In this document: piece after piece, positions 31,646 through 42,400 of the stretch | Position numbering within the stretch: the stretch's first letter is position 1 | How the letters are laid out: the number at the start of each line of letters is the position of its first letter | Source of the DNA: Mycobacterium kyogaense | GTDB lineage: Bacteria > Actinomycetota > Actinomycetes > Mycobacteriales > Mycobacteriaceae | Reading direction: 5' to 3' | Length of the DNA: 64,000 bases | NCBI RefSeq assembly: GCF_003254575.1 | Contig: NZ_QJUA01000013.1 | Coordinates: forward strand, 1-64,000 | Made by a program: the position numbers and the translations under genes | Notes under the pieces: generated by a model | Told to the model about the DNA's origin: nothing | The model's database searches: none | What the model saw: the letters and a program-made list of their open reading frames with translations, nothing else

Positions 31646-32646
31646 GGCGAGACGAGCCCGATACCGCACTCTGCGGCCAGCTCCGCCCAGAGTTCCTCGG
31701 GCACCGGTGTGTCGAACAGGGCGACGTTCTCACTGATCTCCGCTGCGGTGCGGGCGCCGGTGACCACGGCGGCCACCGCAGGGCCGCGAAACGGGAACTG
31801 CAGGGCAGCGGCGCGCAGGGGGACGCCGTGGCGCGCGCACACCCCGGCGATCGTTCTCGCCCGGACGACGACGTCGTGCGGGCTGGGCACGTAGTCGTAG
31901 GTGGCGGTCGCCGCACCGGGGTTGGCGAGCACGCCGCTGTTGTAGACCCCCGCCGCGATCACGGCGACGCCGCGCTCGGCGGCCAGCGGCAGCAGCTCCC
32001 GGCCCGCAGCCTGGTCCAGCAATGTCCACCGTCCCGCGATCAGGACGCAGTCGAGGTCGACGGCCCGCAGGATCTCGACCGCCGGTTCGGCGTAATCGAT
32101 TCCGAGTCCGACCGCCCCGATCACCCCTTCGTCGCGTAGCCGAACGAGAGCCCGGTATGCGCCGTCGACCGCCTGCCGCACATGCCGTTCGGGATCGTGG
32201 ACGTGCACGATGTCCACGCGATCGAGGCCGAGCCGGGTCAGGCTCTCCTCCAGGGACCGCATCGCACCGTCGTAGGAGAAATCGAAGACCGGCACGGCGG
32301 GCCCGGTGTCTTTGTAGAACGGTTGACCCGCGTGCTCCTGGGTGGTGTCGAGCTCCCACGCGGCGCCCGGCGATGGTTCGCGCAGCAGCCGCCCGACCTT
32401 TGTCGCGACGGCGAACTCGGCCCGCGGCCGGGTGCACAACCCGCCGCCGAGGCGCTGCTCCGCGCGGCCGTAGCCGTACAGCGGGGCGGTGTCGAACAGC
32501 CGCAGCCCGAGATCCCACGCCGCCTCGACCGTCGCGGCCGCATCCTCGTCGCGGACCGGTCGGAACAGCCCGCCGAGCGGAGCGGTCCCGAGCCCGAGGC
32601 GCGTGACGGTGACGTCGCGAATGCCGACGGTGTCGGTGGCTCTCAC
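31642..32646 (-). CDS. Aldo/keto reductase (aldose-1-dehydrogenase-like)
   Basis: This encodes 334 aa from GTG 32646 (GTGA overlap). The AKR tetrad is visible: Asp and Tyr in LFDTAPLYGYGRAEQRLG, Lys in FAVATKVGRLL and His in DIVHVHDPERH. The long insert between Lys and His resembles the L-fucose/D-threo-aldose 1-dehydrogenase subgroup. NAD(P)-dependent carbonyl reduction or alcohol oxidation is expected. Overlaps on both sides place it in the AOR operon, where it may oxidise an alcohol to the AOR substrate or reduce the aldehyde. Confidence 0.87.
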   Translation of the reverse strand: MRATDTVGIRDVTVTRLGLGTAPLGGLFRPVRDEDAAATVEAAWDLGLRLFDTAPLYGYGRAEQRLGGGLCTRPRAEFAVATKVGRLLREPSPGAAWELDTTQEHAGQPFYKDTGPAVPVFDFSYDGAMRSLEESLTRLGLDRVDIVHVHDPERHVRQAVDGAYRALVRLRDEGVIGAVGLGIDYAEPAVEILRAVDLDCVLIAGRWTLLDQAAGRELLPLAAERGVAVIAAGVYNSGVLANPGAATATYDYVPSPHDVVVRARTIAGVCARHGVPLRAAALQFPFRGPAVAAVVTGARTAAEISENVALFDTPVPEELWAELAAECGIGLVSP

Positions 32647-33278
32647 GGCGTCGGTCCGGGACCAGACGAATCGGCGATGGCAATCACCCGGGCGGGACTG
32701 CCGTCACCTCCGACGATGCGCAGCGGGCTGACGATCAGCTCGAACACGTCGGGCAACGCCGCGGTGTTGGCGAGATTCTCGACGATGATCACGCCGTGGC
32801 CCAGCAGGACCTGGTGCACGGCGTCGACACCGGGTGCGTCGACCGAGGGGCTGTCGATGCCGACCAGGCGAACACCGTTGCGCACCAATTGCTGTGCGGC
32901 CTCGACGTCGAGGTGGGTGTAGTCGGTGATGTAGGAGGGACGGTCGCTGTGCTCGCTGCAGCCGGTGTGGACGACGACGCGCGCGGCCTGTGTGCCGGCC
33001 ACCTGCTCGGCGCTCACGACGGGCCCACGAACGTCGATCCTTTGCGCGGTTCCGACGAGGGTCTCGAGCGGGATCTCGTCGACGCCGATCTCCCCGGCCA
33101 CGAAGTGCGACGGCGCATCGACGTGGGTGCCGCAGTGCGAGTCGATCGTGATCGTGCTGCCGGCCCAGCCCTGGGAGGCGATGTCGGCGTACGGGGTGAT
33201 CCGCGGGGGGAAGTGATCGGGCTCGTTGGTCGGCATCGCCGGGGAGATCGGCATGCTCAGATCGATGTAGCGGCTCAT
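32643..33278 (-). CDS. Cyclase/kynurenine-formamidase-like metal hydrolase
   Basis: This encodes 211 aa from ATG 33278 (MSRYIDLSMPISPAMP). DSHCGTHVDAPSHFVAG is the HxGTHxDAPxH metal-binding motif of the cyclase/formamidase family (PF04199). RVVVHTGCSEHSDRPSYITD and VRLVGIDSPSVDAPG are the conserved later blocks. Members hydrolyse formamides, lactams or isatin-like rings. ATGA and GTGA overlaps link it to the permease before and the reductase after it, suggesting the imported compound is hydrolysed early in the pathway. Confidence 0.88.
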   Translation of the reverse strand: MSRYIDLSMPISPAMPTNEPDHFPPRITPYADIASQGWAGSTITIDSHCGTHVDAPSHFVAGEIGVDEIPLETLVGTAQRIDVRGPVVSAEQVAGTQAARVVVHTGCSEHSDRPSYITDYTHLDVEAAQQLVRNGVRLVGIDSPSVDAPGVDAVHQVLLGHGVIIVENLANTAALPDVFELIVSPLRIVGGDGSPARVIAIADSSGPGPTP

Positions 33279-34766
33279 CGGCCGGCGGCCTCCGGCGCGA
33301 TGAACGTGTCGGCGTCCGGGCGCATCACCTCGGGGCGCGTGCGACGTACGACCATCACCCAGCACACGCCGAGCAGCAGCCAGATCAGGACGGCGATCTG
33401 GACACTGCGGCCGAACGTCCAGCCCGCGTTCCACAGTGATGCGAGATACGACTTGTAGATCACGAAGCACACCACCGCGATGCCGACGACCGGCACCACG
33501 CCGTGCATGAAGACATGGAACTTCGTGGCGCGGTTGCGGACGTGGTAGACGATGTTCGCGATGTTGACCGCCAGATAGGTCAGCAGCGCCAGCGACGAGG
33601 ACATGGTGGCCGACCAGTTGTACTGGCTCGCCGTCCCCAGGAGCGCGCCCAGCAGCAGCGTCACGAGCACCGTCACCACCAGCCCGAGGGTCATCGCGTT
33701 GCCGGGCACCCGGGCGCCCGGCTTGAGGCGGGCGAGGAACGCCGGGGCGGTACCCGCGCGGCCCATGGCGTAGAGCGCGCGACTGCTCGCGACGTTCTGT
33801 GCGAGGTAGATCGCGGTGATCGAGGTGAAGGCGATCACCGAGATGAGCAGTTGGCCTGCGCCACCCCAGAACTGGTGCGCCATCGCAGACACCGGGGTGC
33901 CGCCGTCGGCGGCCACCGTGGCGACCTGCTCGACGGGGAAGGCGGCGACGAAGCCGATGGCGGTGATCACCCAGAAGGCGCCGACGGCCAGCACTGCGAC
34001 CACGGTGGCGATGGGGATGTACTTGCGCGGCGTGTGGGTCTCCTCGGCCAGGGTGGAGACCGCGTCGAAGCCGACGTTGGCCTGGATGCCGAAGACCAGC
34101 GCCGCGAAGATCGACGCCGTGCCGCCGAGGGCGGCCGACGGGGTGAAGGTCTGGCCGACGTCGGCGACGGTGAACGAGCCGTTGCTGGACTGGACGATGA
34201 AGATGGTGAGCATCAACGCGAAGACGACGACGGACTCGAGCACCATGAAGATGACGGTGCCTTTGAGGCTGAGGTCGATGCCGCGGAAGTTGATGGCGGC
34301 CACCACGACCGTCATCAGCAGGACGCCGATGGCCCAGGTGAGGTAGCCCGTGGGGACGCCGACCTGATTGAGGATGTCGTTGAAGAACAGCGCGCCGATG
34401 CCGGGGAGCACGATCTGGGCCAGCAGGTAGAAGCCCGTTGAGGATCCAGCCCGCGAAGACGCCGGCGCCTGGGCCCATGGCTTCGCGAACCCAGGTGTAG
34501 GCGCTGCCGGCGCTGGGCAGCGACCGCGAGAGGGCGGCGTAGGACAGCGCCGTCGGCAGGGTCACGACGATGGCGATGAGGAAGATCAGCGGGACGACGC
34601 TACCGGCGGTGGCTTCGGTCGGCGTGAAGTTGAAGTAGAGACCGCTCGCGGGCGACATGATGATCGCGCCGAGCAGTGCCGCCCCGACCCACGTCATGGA
34701 GTTGCGCCGGAGTCCGCCCGCCGCGACGTCGTCGGCCTGTTCAACAGTGCGCGGTTCGGTGTTCAT
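33275..34766 (-). pseudogene. APC-family amino acid permease, frameshifted
   Basis: The N-terminus (MNTEPRTVEQADDVAAGGLR, then membrane helices to GAGVFAGWILNG) lies in one frame. The rest (YLLAQIVLPGIGALFFNDIL onward, about nine more helices) lies in another. The break is at the C-run 34434-34436: removing one base restores WILNGFYLLAQIVLPG, the normal APC sequence. The repaired protein would be about 497 aa with 12 helices. Its stop overlaps the cyclase start (ATGA). Either the gene is inactivated by a 1-bp insertion or this is a homopolymer sequencing error. Confidence 0.8.
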
Positions 34767-34857
34767 CGGGGTCTGCCCTTCCTCGTTCAGATGCCGGGTC
34801 GTCCGGTGCTGGATTGCGACAGACGTTAGGGACCCGGCGGCCAGGGCGCTCACCAAC

Positions 34858-34863
34858 TAGCAT
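34858..34863 (+). promoter_or_regulatory. Candidate -10 box (TAGCAT) of the LysR gene
   Basis: TAGCAT ends 8 nt before the GTG at 34872, so the transcript would be leaderless or nearly so. Confidence 0.45.
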
Positions 34864-34871
34864 GATGATTT

Positions 34872-34888
34872 GTGAAGCAATCCTTCAC
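34872..34888. promoter_or_regulatory. Inverted repeat GTGAAG-N5-CTTCAC over the LysR start codon
   Basis: This is a perfect 6-bp inverted repeat with a 5-nt centre that begins on the GTG start codon of the LysR gene and lies next to the divergent AOR operon. It may be the LysR binding site for autoregulation; it is not the canonical T-N11-A form. Confidence 0.4.
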
Positions 34889-35837
34889 CAAACATGAACT
34901 CTCCGATCCTCGCCTGCTGGTCAGCTTTGCCAAGGTGGCGCGGCTGGGCTCGATAACCAGGGCGGCCGAGGAACTCGGTTACGTGCCGTCGGCCGTGTCG
35001 CAACACATCACCACGCTGGAGCACCGGCTCGGTGGCGTGCTGCTGTTCACCCGCAAACCCGGCAGTCGCATCGTGCTCACGGCTGCCGGCCGCGCGCTGG
35101 CCGCCGCGGCCGACGACATGCTCTCGGCCGCAGCCACATTCGGTGATGTCGCGCGGGGTATCTCTCGTGGCGACGGCGTCGTCCTGCGGATCGGCGCCTA
35201 CGGCACGGCACTGAGCTTCCTGCTGCCCGCTGCGTTGGCTTCCCTGCGTGAGACCGATCCCACCGCTCGAGTCGACACAGTCGAGATCGAACCGATCGAA
35301 GGGGTGACTCTGATCGACACCGGAGAGCTCGACATCCTGATAGCTCACCGCTACCTCGCCGAAGAGCAACCGCCCTCGGGGGACAACCTCGATGCCCGGC
35401 TCGTCGGCCGCGAACCGCTGGTGGCGGTGACCGCCGCCGCGCATCCGCGCGCTCTCACCGAGTGCCTCGACGCCGACTGGGTCGCGGGGTCGCCGCGCGA
35501 CGTCGACCGCCAGCAACTCATCCGGTGGGCGGCGGACGTCGGGTTCGCGCCCCGAGTCAGCCACGTGACCCGCGACTACCTCACCGCCGTGGAACTGATC
35601 GTCAGCGACCTGGCGGTCGGGATGCTGCCCGCCTCGGTGGTCAACGCGCCGCACAACCGGCACCGGCTGGCACTGGTCGACAACGACGCGGCGACGCCCT
35701 ATCCGTTCCGCGATGTGCTGACCGTGACCCGGGCGGGGTTCCGGACTGTGCTCGGCAACGCCCTGCTGTCCGAGATCGCCGCCGCGGGCCGCGAATCGTT
35801 CGATGCGGCGGCCGCGAGGGTGCAGGACCCGTCCTGA
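34872..35837 (+). CDS. LysR-family transcriptional regulator
   Basis: This encodes 321 aa from GTG 34872. The N-terminal helix-turn-helix is in LLVSFAKVARLGSITRAAEE followed by LGYVPSAVSQHITTLEHRLG. The effector-binding domain begins near residue 98 (VLRIGAYGTALSFLLPAAL). It is transcribed divergently from the permease-cyclase-AKR-AOR-aldolase operon across 105 bp, the usual arrangement for a LysR regulator and its target. No other start codon is available before the helix-turn-helix. Confidence 0.9.
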   Translation: MKQSFTKHELSDPRLLVSFAKVARLGSITRAAEELGYVPSAVSQHITTLEHRLGGVLLFTRKPGSRIVLTAAGRALAAAADDMLSAAATFGDVARGISRGDGVVLRIGAYGTALSFLLPAALASLRETDPTARVDTVEIEPIEGVTLIDTGELDILIAHRYLAEEQPPSGDNLDARLVGREPLVAVTAAAHPRALTECLDADWVAGSPRDVDRQQLIRWAADVGFAPRVSHVTRDYLTAVELIVSDLAVGMLPASVVNAPHNRHRLALVDNDAATPYPFRDVLTVTRAGFRTVLGNALLSEIAAAGRESFDAAAARVQDPS

Positions 35838-35878
35838 TCGGCCGGGCGCGCCTGCCCCGCGGCGCCACCCGCCGGCGT

Positions 35879-35884
35879 TACCGT
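35879..35884 (+). promoter_or_regulatory. Candidate -10 box (TACCGT), leaderless
   Basis: TACCGT ends 7 nt before the GTG at 35892 and supports that start for the small membrane protein. Confidence 0.4.
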
Positions 35885-35891
35885 CGCAGGC

Positions 35892-36170
35892 GTGATCCCG
35901 CTGCCCCGCGCGTCGGTGCTGGCCGGGGTGATGCTCGTCGGCGTCACCCTCGGGATGACCGGCGCCCTGCTGGCCGCCGGCGAGATCACCACCGCGCTCA
36001 AGCCCGCTGCCGTCATCGCACTCGCGGTCGGCATCCCCAGCGTGCTCGGCACCCTGGTGATCCTGCTGTCCGGCCGGCGCTGGACCACTGCCGTCGGCGC
36101 GCTGGTGGTCGCCATCGGACCCGGCTGCCTCGGTGCGCTGACCGCGCTGCAGGTGGCCGCCGGTGTCTGA
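35892..36170 (+). CDS. Small membrane protein, unknown
   Basis: This encodes 92 aa, almost entirely hydrophobic, with three predicted helices (about residues 8-30, 36-60 and 66-88). It overlaps the next small membrane-protein gene by 8 bp, so the pair is co-translated. No family is recognised; the pair lies directly upstream of lpdC. Confidence 0.7.
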   Translation: MIPLPRASVLAGVMLVGVTLGMTGALLAAGEITTALKPAAVIALAVGIPSVLGTLVILLSGRRWTTAVGALVVAIGPGCLGALTALQVAAGV

Positions 36171-36456
36171 GCAGCTCGTCGCCGAACACCTCAGCCGGTG
36201 GAAGTTCGCGCTGGTCACGGTCTCGGTGTGGATCGTCGCCGGCGCGGCCGGAGCGGGGCTCTATCACTGGTGGGCCGCATCGCCCGACAAGGCCGTCCCG
36301 GTGTTCGCCGTGCTGGTCTATCTGGTCGCGAGCATCGTCGGAAGCCTCCTCACGGCGCTGGTGCAGGACCGCCCGGCGGTCACCGCGCTGGCGATCGCGT
36401 TCATGTCGGCGCCGTTGGCCGCGGCCATGGGTGCTGCGCTGCTCCGCGGCCACTAG
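36163..36456 (+). CDS. Small membrane protein, unknown
   Basis: This encodes 97 aa from GTG 36163, overlapping the previous gene by 8 bp. It has three hydrophobic helices (KFALVTVSVWIVAGAAGAGL, VFAVLVYLVASIVGSLLTAL and the C-terminal AIAFMSAPLAAAMGAALL). The size and two-gene arrangement suggest a heteromeric membrane complex. The lpdC -10 box overlaps its stop codon. Confidence 0.7.
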   Translation: MSEQLVAEHLSRWKFALVTVSVWIVAGAAGAGLYHWWAASPDKAVPVFAVLVYLVASIVGSLLTALVQDRPAVTALAIAFMSAPLAAAMGAALLRGH

Positions 36457-36459
36457 GGT
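36454..36459 (+). promoter_or_regulatory. Candidate -10 box (TAGGGT) of lpdC
   Basis: TAGGGT ends 8 nt before the GTG of lpdC and uses the stop codon of the preceding gene as part of the hexamer. Confidence 0.45.
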
Positions 36460-36467
36460 GGTAAGGC

Positions 36468-37871
<1,404 letters not shown>

Positions 37872-38150
37872 TTGAGGGCGATCTGGGTCGCCGGTATCGG
37901 CGGTGTGGTGATCGGCCACATGCTGTGGCTGGCCGGAATCTCTGCAGCCATCGGCTCGACTGATGTCCCGGTGTGGGTGCTCGTCGTCGCGGCGGTGTCG
38001 TTCCTCGTCGCGATCGCGTCGGGTTACCTCGGGTGGCGGCAGTGGCAGAAGAAGTCGCCGAAGGCCGAGGCGTGGGCGGTGTTCTGCTGGGCGCTGCCGG
38101 TGTCGCCGGTGCTGTTCTCCCTGGCTGTATTGGGTGTGACGTACCTGTAG
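37872..38150 (+). CDS. Small membrane protein (Rv0463-like)
   Basis: This encodes 92 aa from a TTG immediately after the lpdC stop; a later start is possible. It has three hydrophobic helices (about residues 6-28, 32-50 and 70-90) with a basic loop GWRQWQKKSPKAEA. Position and size match the M. tuberculosis membrane protein Rv0463 next to lpdC. Its function is unknown. In M. tuberculosis the next gene is Rv0464c; here about 20 kb of unrelated genes intervenes. Confidence 0.75.
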   Translation: MRAIWVAGIGGVVIGHMLWLAGISAAIGSTDVPVWVLVVAAVSFLVAIASGYLGWRQWQKKSPKAEAWAVFCWALPVSPVLFSLAVLGVTYL

Positions 38151-38162
38151 CGGTGCCATGAT

Positions 38163-39260
38163 GTGCCGGTGGGGGATGGCGGCGTCAGGGGTTTGCTGCG
38201 CCAGTGGTGGCATCAGCGCGATGACTACGACTGGCGCATCGACTTCCTGCGCACCCGGGGCCTGCTGCCCATCCTGCGATACCTGATTGCCGGCATAGGC
38301 GCGGTGCTCGGAGTTCTCGGCGCGATCAACGCGGTGGCGCCGCCGATGGCCGACAGCGCGCTGGTGCGCGTGGGCTGGGCGGTGGTGTCGGTCGGTTCTC
38401 TGGTGTGGGCGGCGCGCTGGGCGCTGCGACCCTGGCCGACCATGCGCGAGTCGACGGCGCTGCTGATCTACGTCGACATCCTGATCACGCTGTCTACGCT
38501 GCTGTTCGGCGATCCGAACCTGGCGGTGTCGGGGATGCCGCTGCTGCTGTGCGCCGGCGCCTATGTGGTGTTCTTCCACGGCCCGCGGCTGCACCTCGTG
38601 CACATCGGCTGGTGTGTGCTGGCCGTCGGCGGGGTGGCGGTGTGGCTGGCTGCGACGACGCCGGTCGGCGGGCTGCAGGTGGCGGTGTCGCGGGCCGTCA
38701 TCGCGCTGGTCGTGACCGCGTGCATCCTGCCTGCGCTGCAGTTCGGGTTCTGGTTGCTGCAGGGCAGTTCCCAGCAGTCCCTGACCGATCCGCTGACCGA
38801 GTTGACGAACCGGCGCGGGTTGTCGGTGTCGATGAAGAGGCTCAACGAGAGGGCGCCGGCCACCGCGGACCTGTGTGCGTTGCTGATCGACGTCGACGGG
38901 TTCAAGGCGGTCAACGACACGCTCGGTCACGCCGTGGGGGACGAGGTGCTGATCCGCACCGCCCGCAGGATCCGCGAGAGCGTGCGCGGCGACGCGGTGG
39001 TCGTCCGGTGGGGCGGTGAGGAGTTCCTCGTGGTGGACCGGATACCGGCGGCTCAGGCGAGTGCAGTGGCCGAGCGCGTTCGCGCGGCCGTGGCGGCGCC
39101 CGCGCAGCCCACGGTGACGGCGAGCATCGGCGTCGCAGCCCGGGCGCCGTCCGGAACCGACCTCTACGACGTGATCACGGCCGCTGACGCAGCGATGTAC
39201 GAGGCGAAGGCCCGCGGCGGTGACCGGGTCGCTTCGGCGGGAGTTCTCACGGACTTGTGA
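38163..39260 (+). CDS. Membrane-anchored diguanylate cyclase (GGDEF)
   Basis: This encodes 365 aa from GTG 38163 (GTG 38169 is also possible). It has six hydrophobic segments in residues 35-205, then a GGDEF domain with [39 protein letters not shown] and the intact loop [11 protein letters not shown]. No RxxD inhibitory site lies before the loop. It shares the N-terminal [10 protein letters not shown] signature with the cyclase at 22073-23137. It is the last gene before the Pks12-type synthase and could link c-di-GMP to surface-lipid production, but that link is only positional. Confidence 0.9.
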   Translation: MPVGDGGVRGLLRQWWHQRDDYDWRIDFLRTRGLLPILRYLIAGIGAVLGVLGAINAVAPPMADSALVRVGWAVVSVGSLVWAARWALRPWPTMRESTALLIYVDILITLSTLLFGDPNLAVSGMPLLLCAGAYVVFFHGPRLHLVHIGWCVLAVGGVAVWLAATTPVGGLQVAVSRAVIALVVTACILPALQFGFWLLQGSSQQSLTDPLTELTNRRGLSVSMKRLNERAPATADLCALLIDVDGFKAVNDTLGHAVGDEVLIRTARRIRESVRGDAVVVRWGGEEFLVVDRIPAAQASAVAERVRAAVAAPAQPTVTASIGVAARAPSGTDLYDVITAADAAMYEAKARGGDRVASAGVLTDL

Positions 39261-39277
39261 ACGCGTGCGGTGTGTCG

Positions 39278-39300
39278 CCGTCCGTCGACCGGCCGGACGG
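39278..39300. terminator. Stem-loop between diguanylate cyclase and pks12
   Basis: CCGTCCG and CGGACGG form a 7-bp stem around a 9-nt loop, 18 bp after the cyclase stop. There is no T-run. It may end the lpdC-cyclase transcript or act as an operator for the synthase gene. Confidence 0.45.
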
Positions 39301-39456
39301 TACGTTGCACGAGAACAGAAAGACAGGCAGTACCTTCGTGGCAACACTGCCGATGGCCCCGCGGGGAGGCTGGCGCGGTGTCGTTGGCACCGGGGGTGGA
39401 TTCATCAACGTGTCCTCCTGCAGCGCCCTATCCCCAACAGTGAGGCGACGAGCACC

Positions 39457-42400
39457 ATGGCCGATCAACTCCAACATGCCACGGAAGCGCTGCGCAAAGC
39501 GCTGCTTCAGATCGAGCGGCTGAAGACCAAGAACCGTGAGCTGATGCAGCGGTCCGGGGAGCCCATCGCCATCGTCGGCATGTCCTGCCGCTACCCCGGG
39601 GGCGTCCATTCGCCGGAAGACCTGTGGGCGATGGTGGCCGACGGGCGGGACGTCATCTCCGACTTCCCGACCGATCGCGGCTGGGACCTGCCCGGTCTCT
39701 ACGATGCCGACCCTGATGCGCCGGGCAAGGCGTACGCCCGCACGGGTGGTTTCGTCGACGGCGCGGCCGACTTCGACGCCGCGTTCTTCGGCATCGCCCC
39801 GAGCGAGGCACTCGCGATGGATCCGCAGCAGCGCATGCTGCTCGAGCTGTCCTGGGAGGCGCTGGAACGCGCCGGCCTGGACCCGAACTCGTTGCGGGGC
39901 AGCGCGACCGGTGTGTTCGCCGGGGTCATCGCGGGGGGCTACGGCATGGCCGCCGACAGCATCGAGGGATACCGCTTGACCGGCATGACCTCCAGCGTCA
40001 CCTCGGGCCGCGTCTCCTATGTGCTGGGGCTGGAGGGGCCTGCCGTCTCCGTCGACACCGCCTGCTCGTCGTCACTGGTCGCGCTGCACATGGCGGTTCA
40101 GTCACTGCGGTCCGGGGAGTGCGACCTCGCGCTGGCGGGCGGGGTCACCGTCAACGCGTCGCCGACGATCTTCGTCGAGTTCAGCCGGCACCGGGGCCTG
40201 GCGCCCGACGGCCGGTGCAAGCCCTACGCGGGTGCGGCCGACGGTGTCGGATGGGCCGAGGGAGGCGGCGTGCTGACGCTGGAGCGGCTCTCCGATGCAC
40301 AGCGGCTCGGGCATCCCGTCCTCGCTGTGGTGCGAGGCATCGCCGTCAACCAGGACGGTGCGTCCAACGGTTTGACCGCGCCCAACGGCCCGTCCCAACA
40401 GCGGGTGGTGCTGGCTGCGCTCGCCAACGCGGGCGTCGGAGCGGCCGACGTGGACGCCGTCGAGGGACACGGCACCGGCACCATGCTGGGAGACCCGATC
40501 GAAGCTCAGGCGTTGCTTGCCACCTACGGCCAGGGCCGCGAGTCCGGCAGGCCGCTGTGGCTCGGGTCGGTCAAGTCGAACATGGGGCACACCCAGGCCG
40601 CCGCCGGCGTGGCCGGCGTCATCAAGATGGTGATGGCGATGCGGCACGGCGTGCTGCCCGCCTCGCTGCACGTCGACGCGCCCAGTCCGCACGTCGACTG
40701 GACGGCCGGTGAGGTCGCACTCCTGACCGACAGCCACGAGTGGCCCGACATGGGGCGACCCCGCCGTGCCGGGGTGTCCTCGTTCGGCATCAGTGGCACC
40801 AACTCGCACGTCATCATCGAGGAGGCACCGGAGTCTTCCGCGGCTGCCGCGGAGCCCGTGCCTGCGTCCGGTCCCCTCCCGTGGGTGCTGTCGGGACGCA
40901 CGGCCGCGACGGTGTCGGCGCAGGCGGCTCGCCTGGTGGACTACCTGGAAAGCCATCCCGACCTCCATCCGGTCGACATCGCGTGGACGCTGGCCGGCCG
41001 TGCCACATTCGCTCATCGCGCCGTGGCGCTCGGTGCCGATCGCGACAGCCTGCTCACCGAACTGGTCGCGTTGGCGTCCGGCGAGCAGGGCGCGGCGACC
41101 GTCCGCGGCGAGCTCGCCGCGGCGGGCAAGACCGCCTTCGTGTTCCCGGGGCAGGGTTCGCAGTGGATCGGCATGGGCATCGAAATGCTCGACGCCTCAG
41201 CGGTTTTCGCGGAGTCGATCGCCGCGTGCGAGGCCGCGCTGTCGGAGTTCGTGGACTGGTCGCTCACCGACGTCCTGCGCGGCGCCCCGGGTGCGCCCGG
41301 ATACGACCGGGTGGACGTGGTCCAGCCCGTGCTGTTCGCGGTGATGGTGTCGCTGGCCGCGGTGTGGCGCTCGGTGGGTGTCCATCCGGATGCCGTGATC
41401 GGACACTCACAGGGTGAGATCGCCGCCGCGCACGTGGCCGGCGCGCTGCCCCTGCGCGACGCGGCACGCATCGTGGCGCTGCGCAGCCGGATGCTGGTGG
41501 CGCTGACCGGACCTGCCGGCATGGTCTCGGTGGCCGCGAGCGCCGAGACCGTGCGAGAGTTGCTGGCGCACTACGGTGATCAGCTCGGTGTCGCGGTGGT
41601 GAACGGTCCTGCCGCAGTGGTCATCTCAGGTGATCGCGGCGCCCTGTCCGAATTCGTCCAGCAGGCCGAATCGACGGGTCTGCGTACCCGGTGGATCGAT
41701 GTCGACTACGCCTCGCACTCGGCGCAGGTGGAGGTGATCCGCGCCGAACTGCTCGACGCACTCGCCGACATCGCGCCGCAACGCACCCGTACCGCCTTCT
41801 TCTCCACCGTCACCGGAAGCCTGTTCGACACAACATCTCTGGACGCCGACTACTGGTTCCGCAACATCCGGCAGACCGTCGAGTTCGAGCAGGCCGTGCG
41901 CAGCGCACACGCCGCGGGCTACCGCTTCTTCGTCGAGTCCAGTCCGCATCCGGCCCTGATCGCAGCGGTCGAGAGCACGGTGGCCGCCGCTGACACGTCG
42001 AGCACGTCCGTGCCGGCGGTGATTCCGTCCCTCGGCCGCGACGACGGCGGGATCGACCGGTTCCGGACGTCGGCCGCCTACGCCTACGTCTGCGGCGCGG
42101 CGGTCGACTGGCGCACGATGTGTGCCGGTGGCCGGCTGGTCGACCTGCCGACCTACGCCTTCGACCGGCGCCGCTTCTGGCTGACCGACGAGAGCGCCCC
42201 GTCGTCAGATGCGCTGGGACTCGGCGACACCGGCCATGCGCTGCTGCGCGCCGTCGTGGACCTGCCAGACTCCGGCGGCGTGGTGCTGACGGGCCGCCTC
42301 GCGCTGTCCGACCAGCCCTGGCTCGCCGACCACGCCGTCGCCGGCACCGTGCTGTTCCCGGGCACGGGTTTCGTCGAATTGGCGGTCCGCGCAGGTGATC

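Noticed and set aside
33275..34411. A separate shorter permease starting at GTG 34411
   Set aside because: The protein would lack the first three helices, which are present in the other frame immediately upstream; a frameshift explains both parts.
39220..39456. A 79-residue N-terminal extension of the polyketide synthase
   Set aside because: The extension is not protein-like, overlaps the upstream cyclase gene, and the Pks12-type N-terminus ([14 protein letters not shown]) begins exactly at the ATG 39457.
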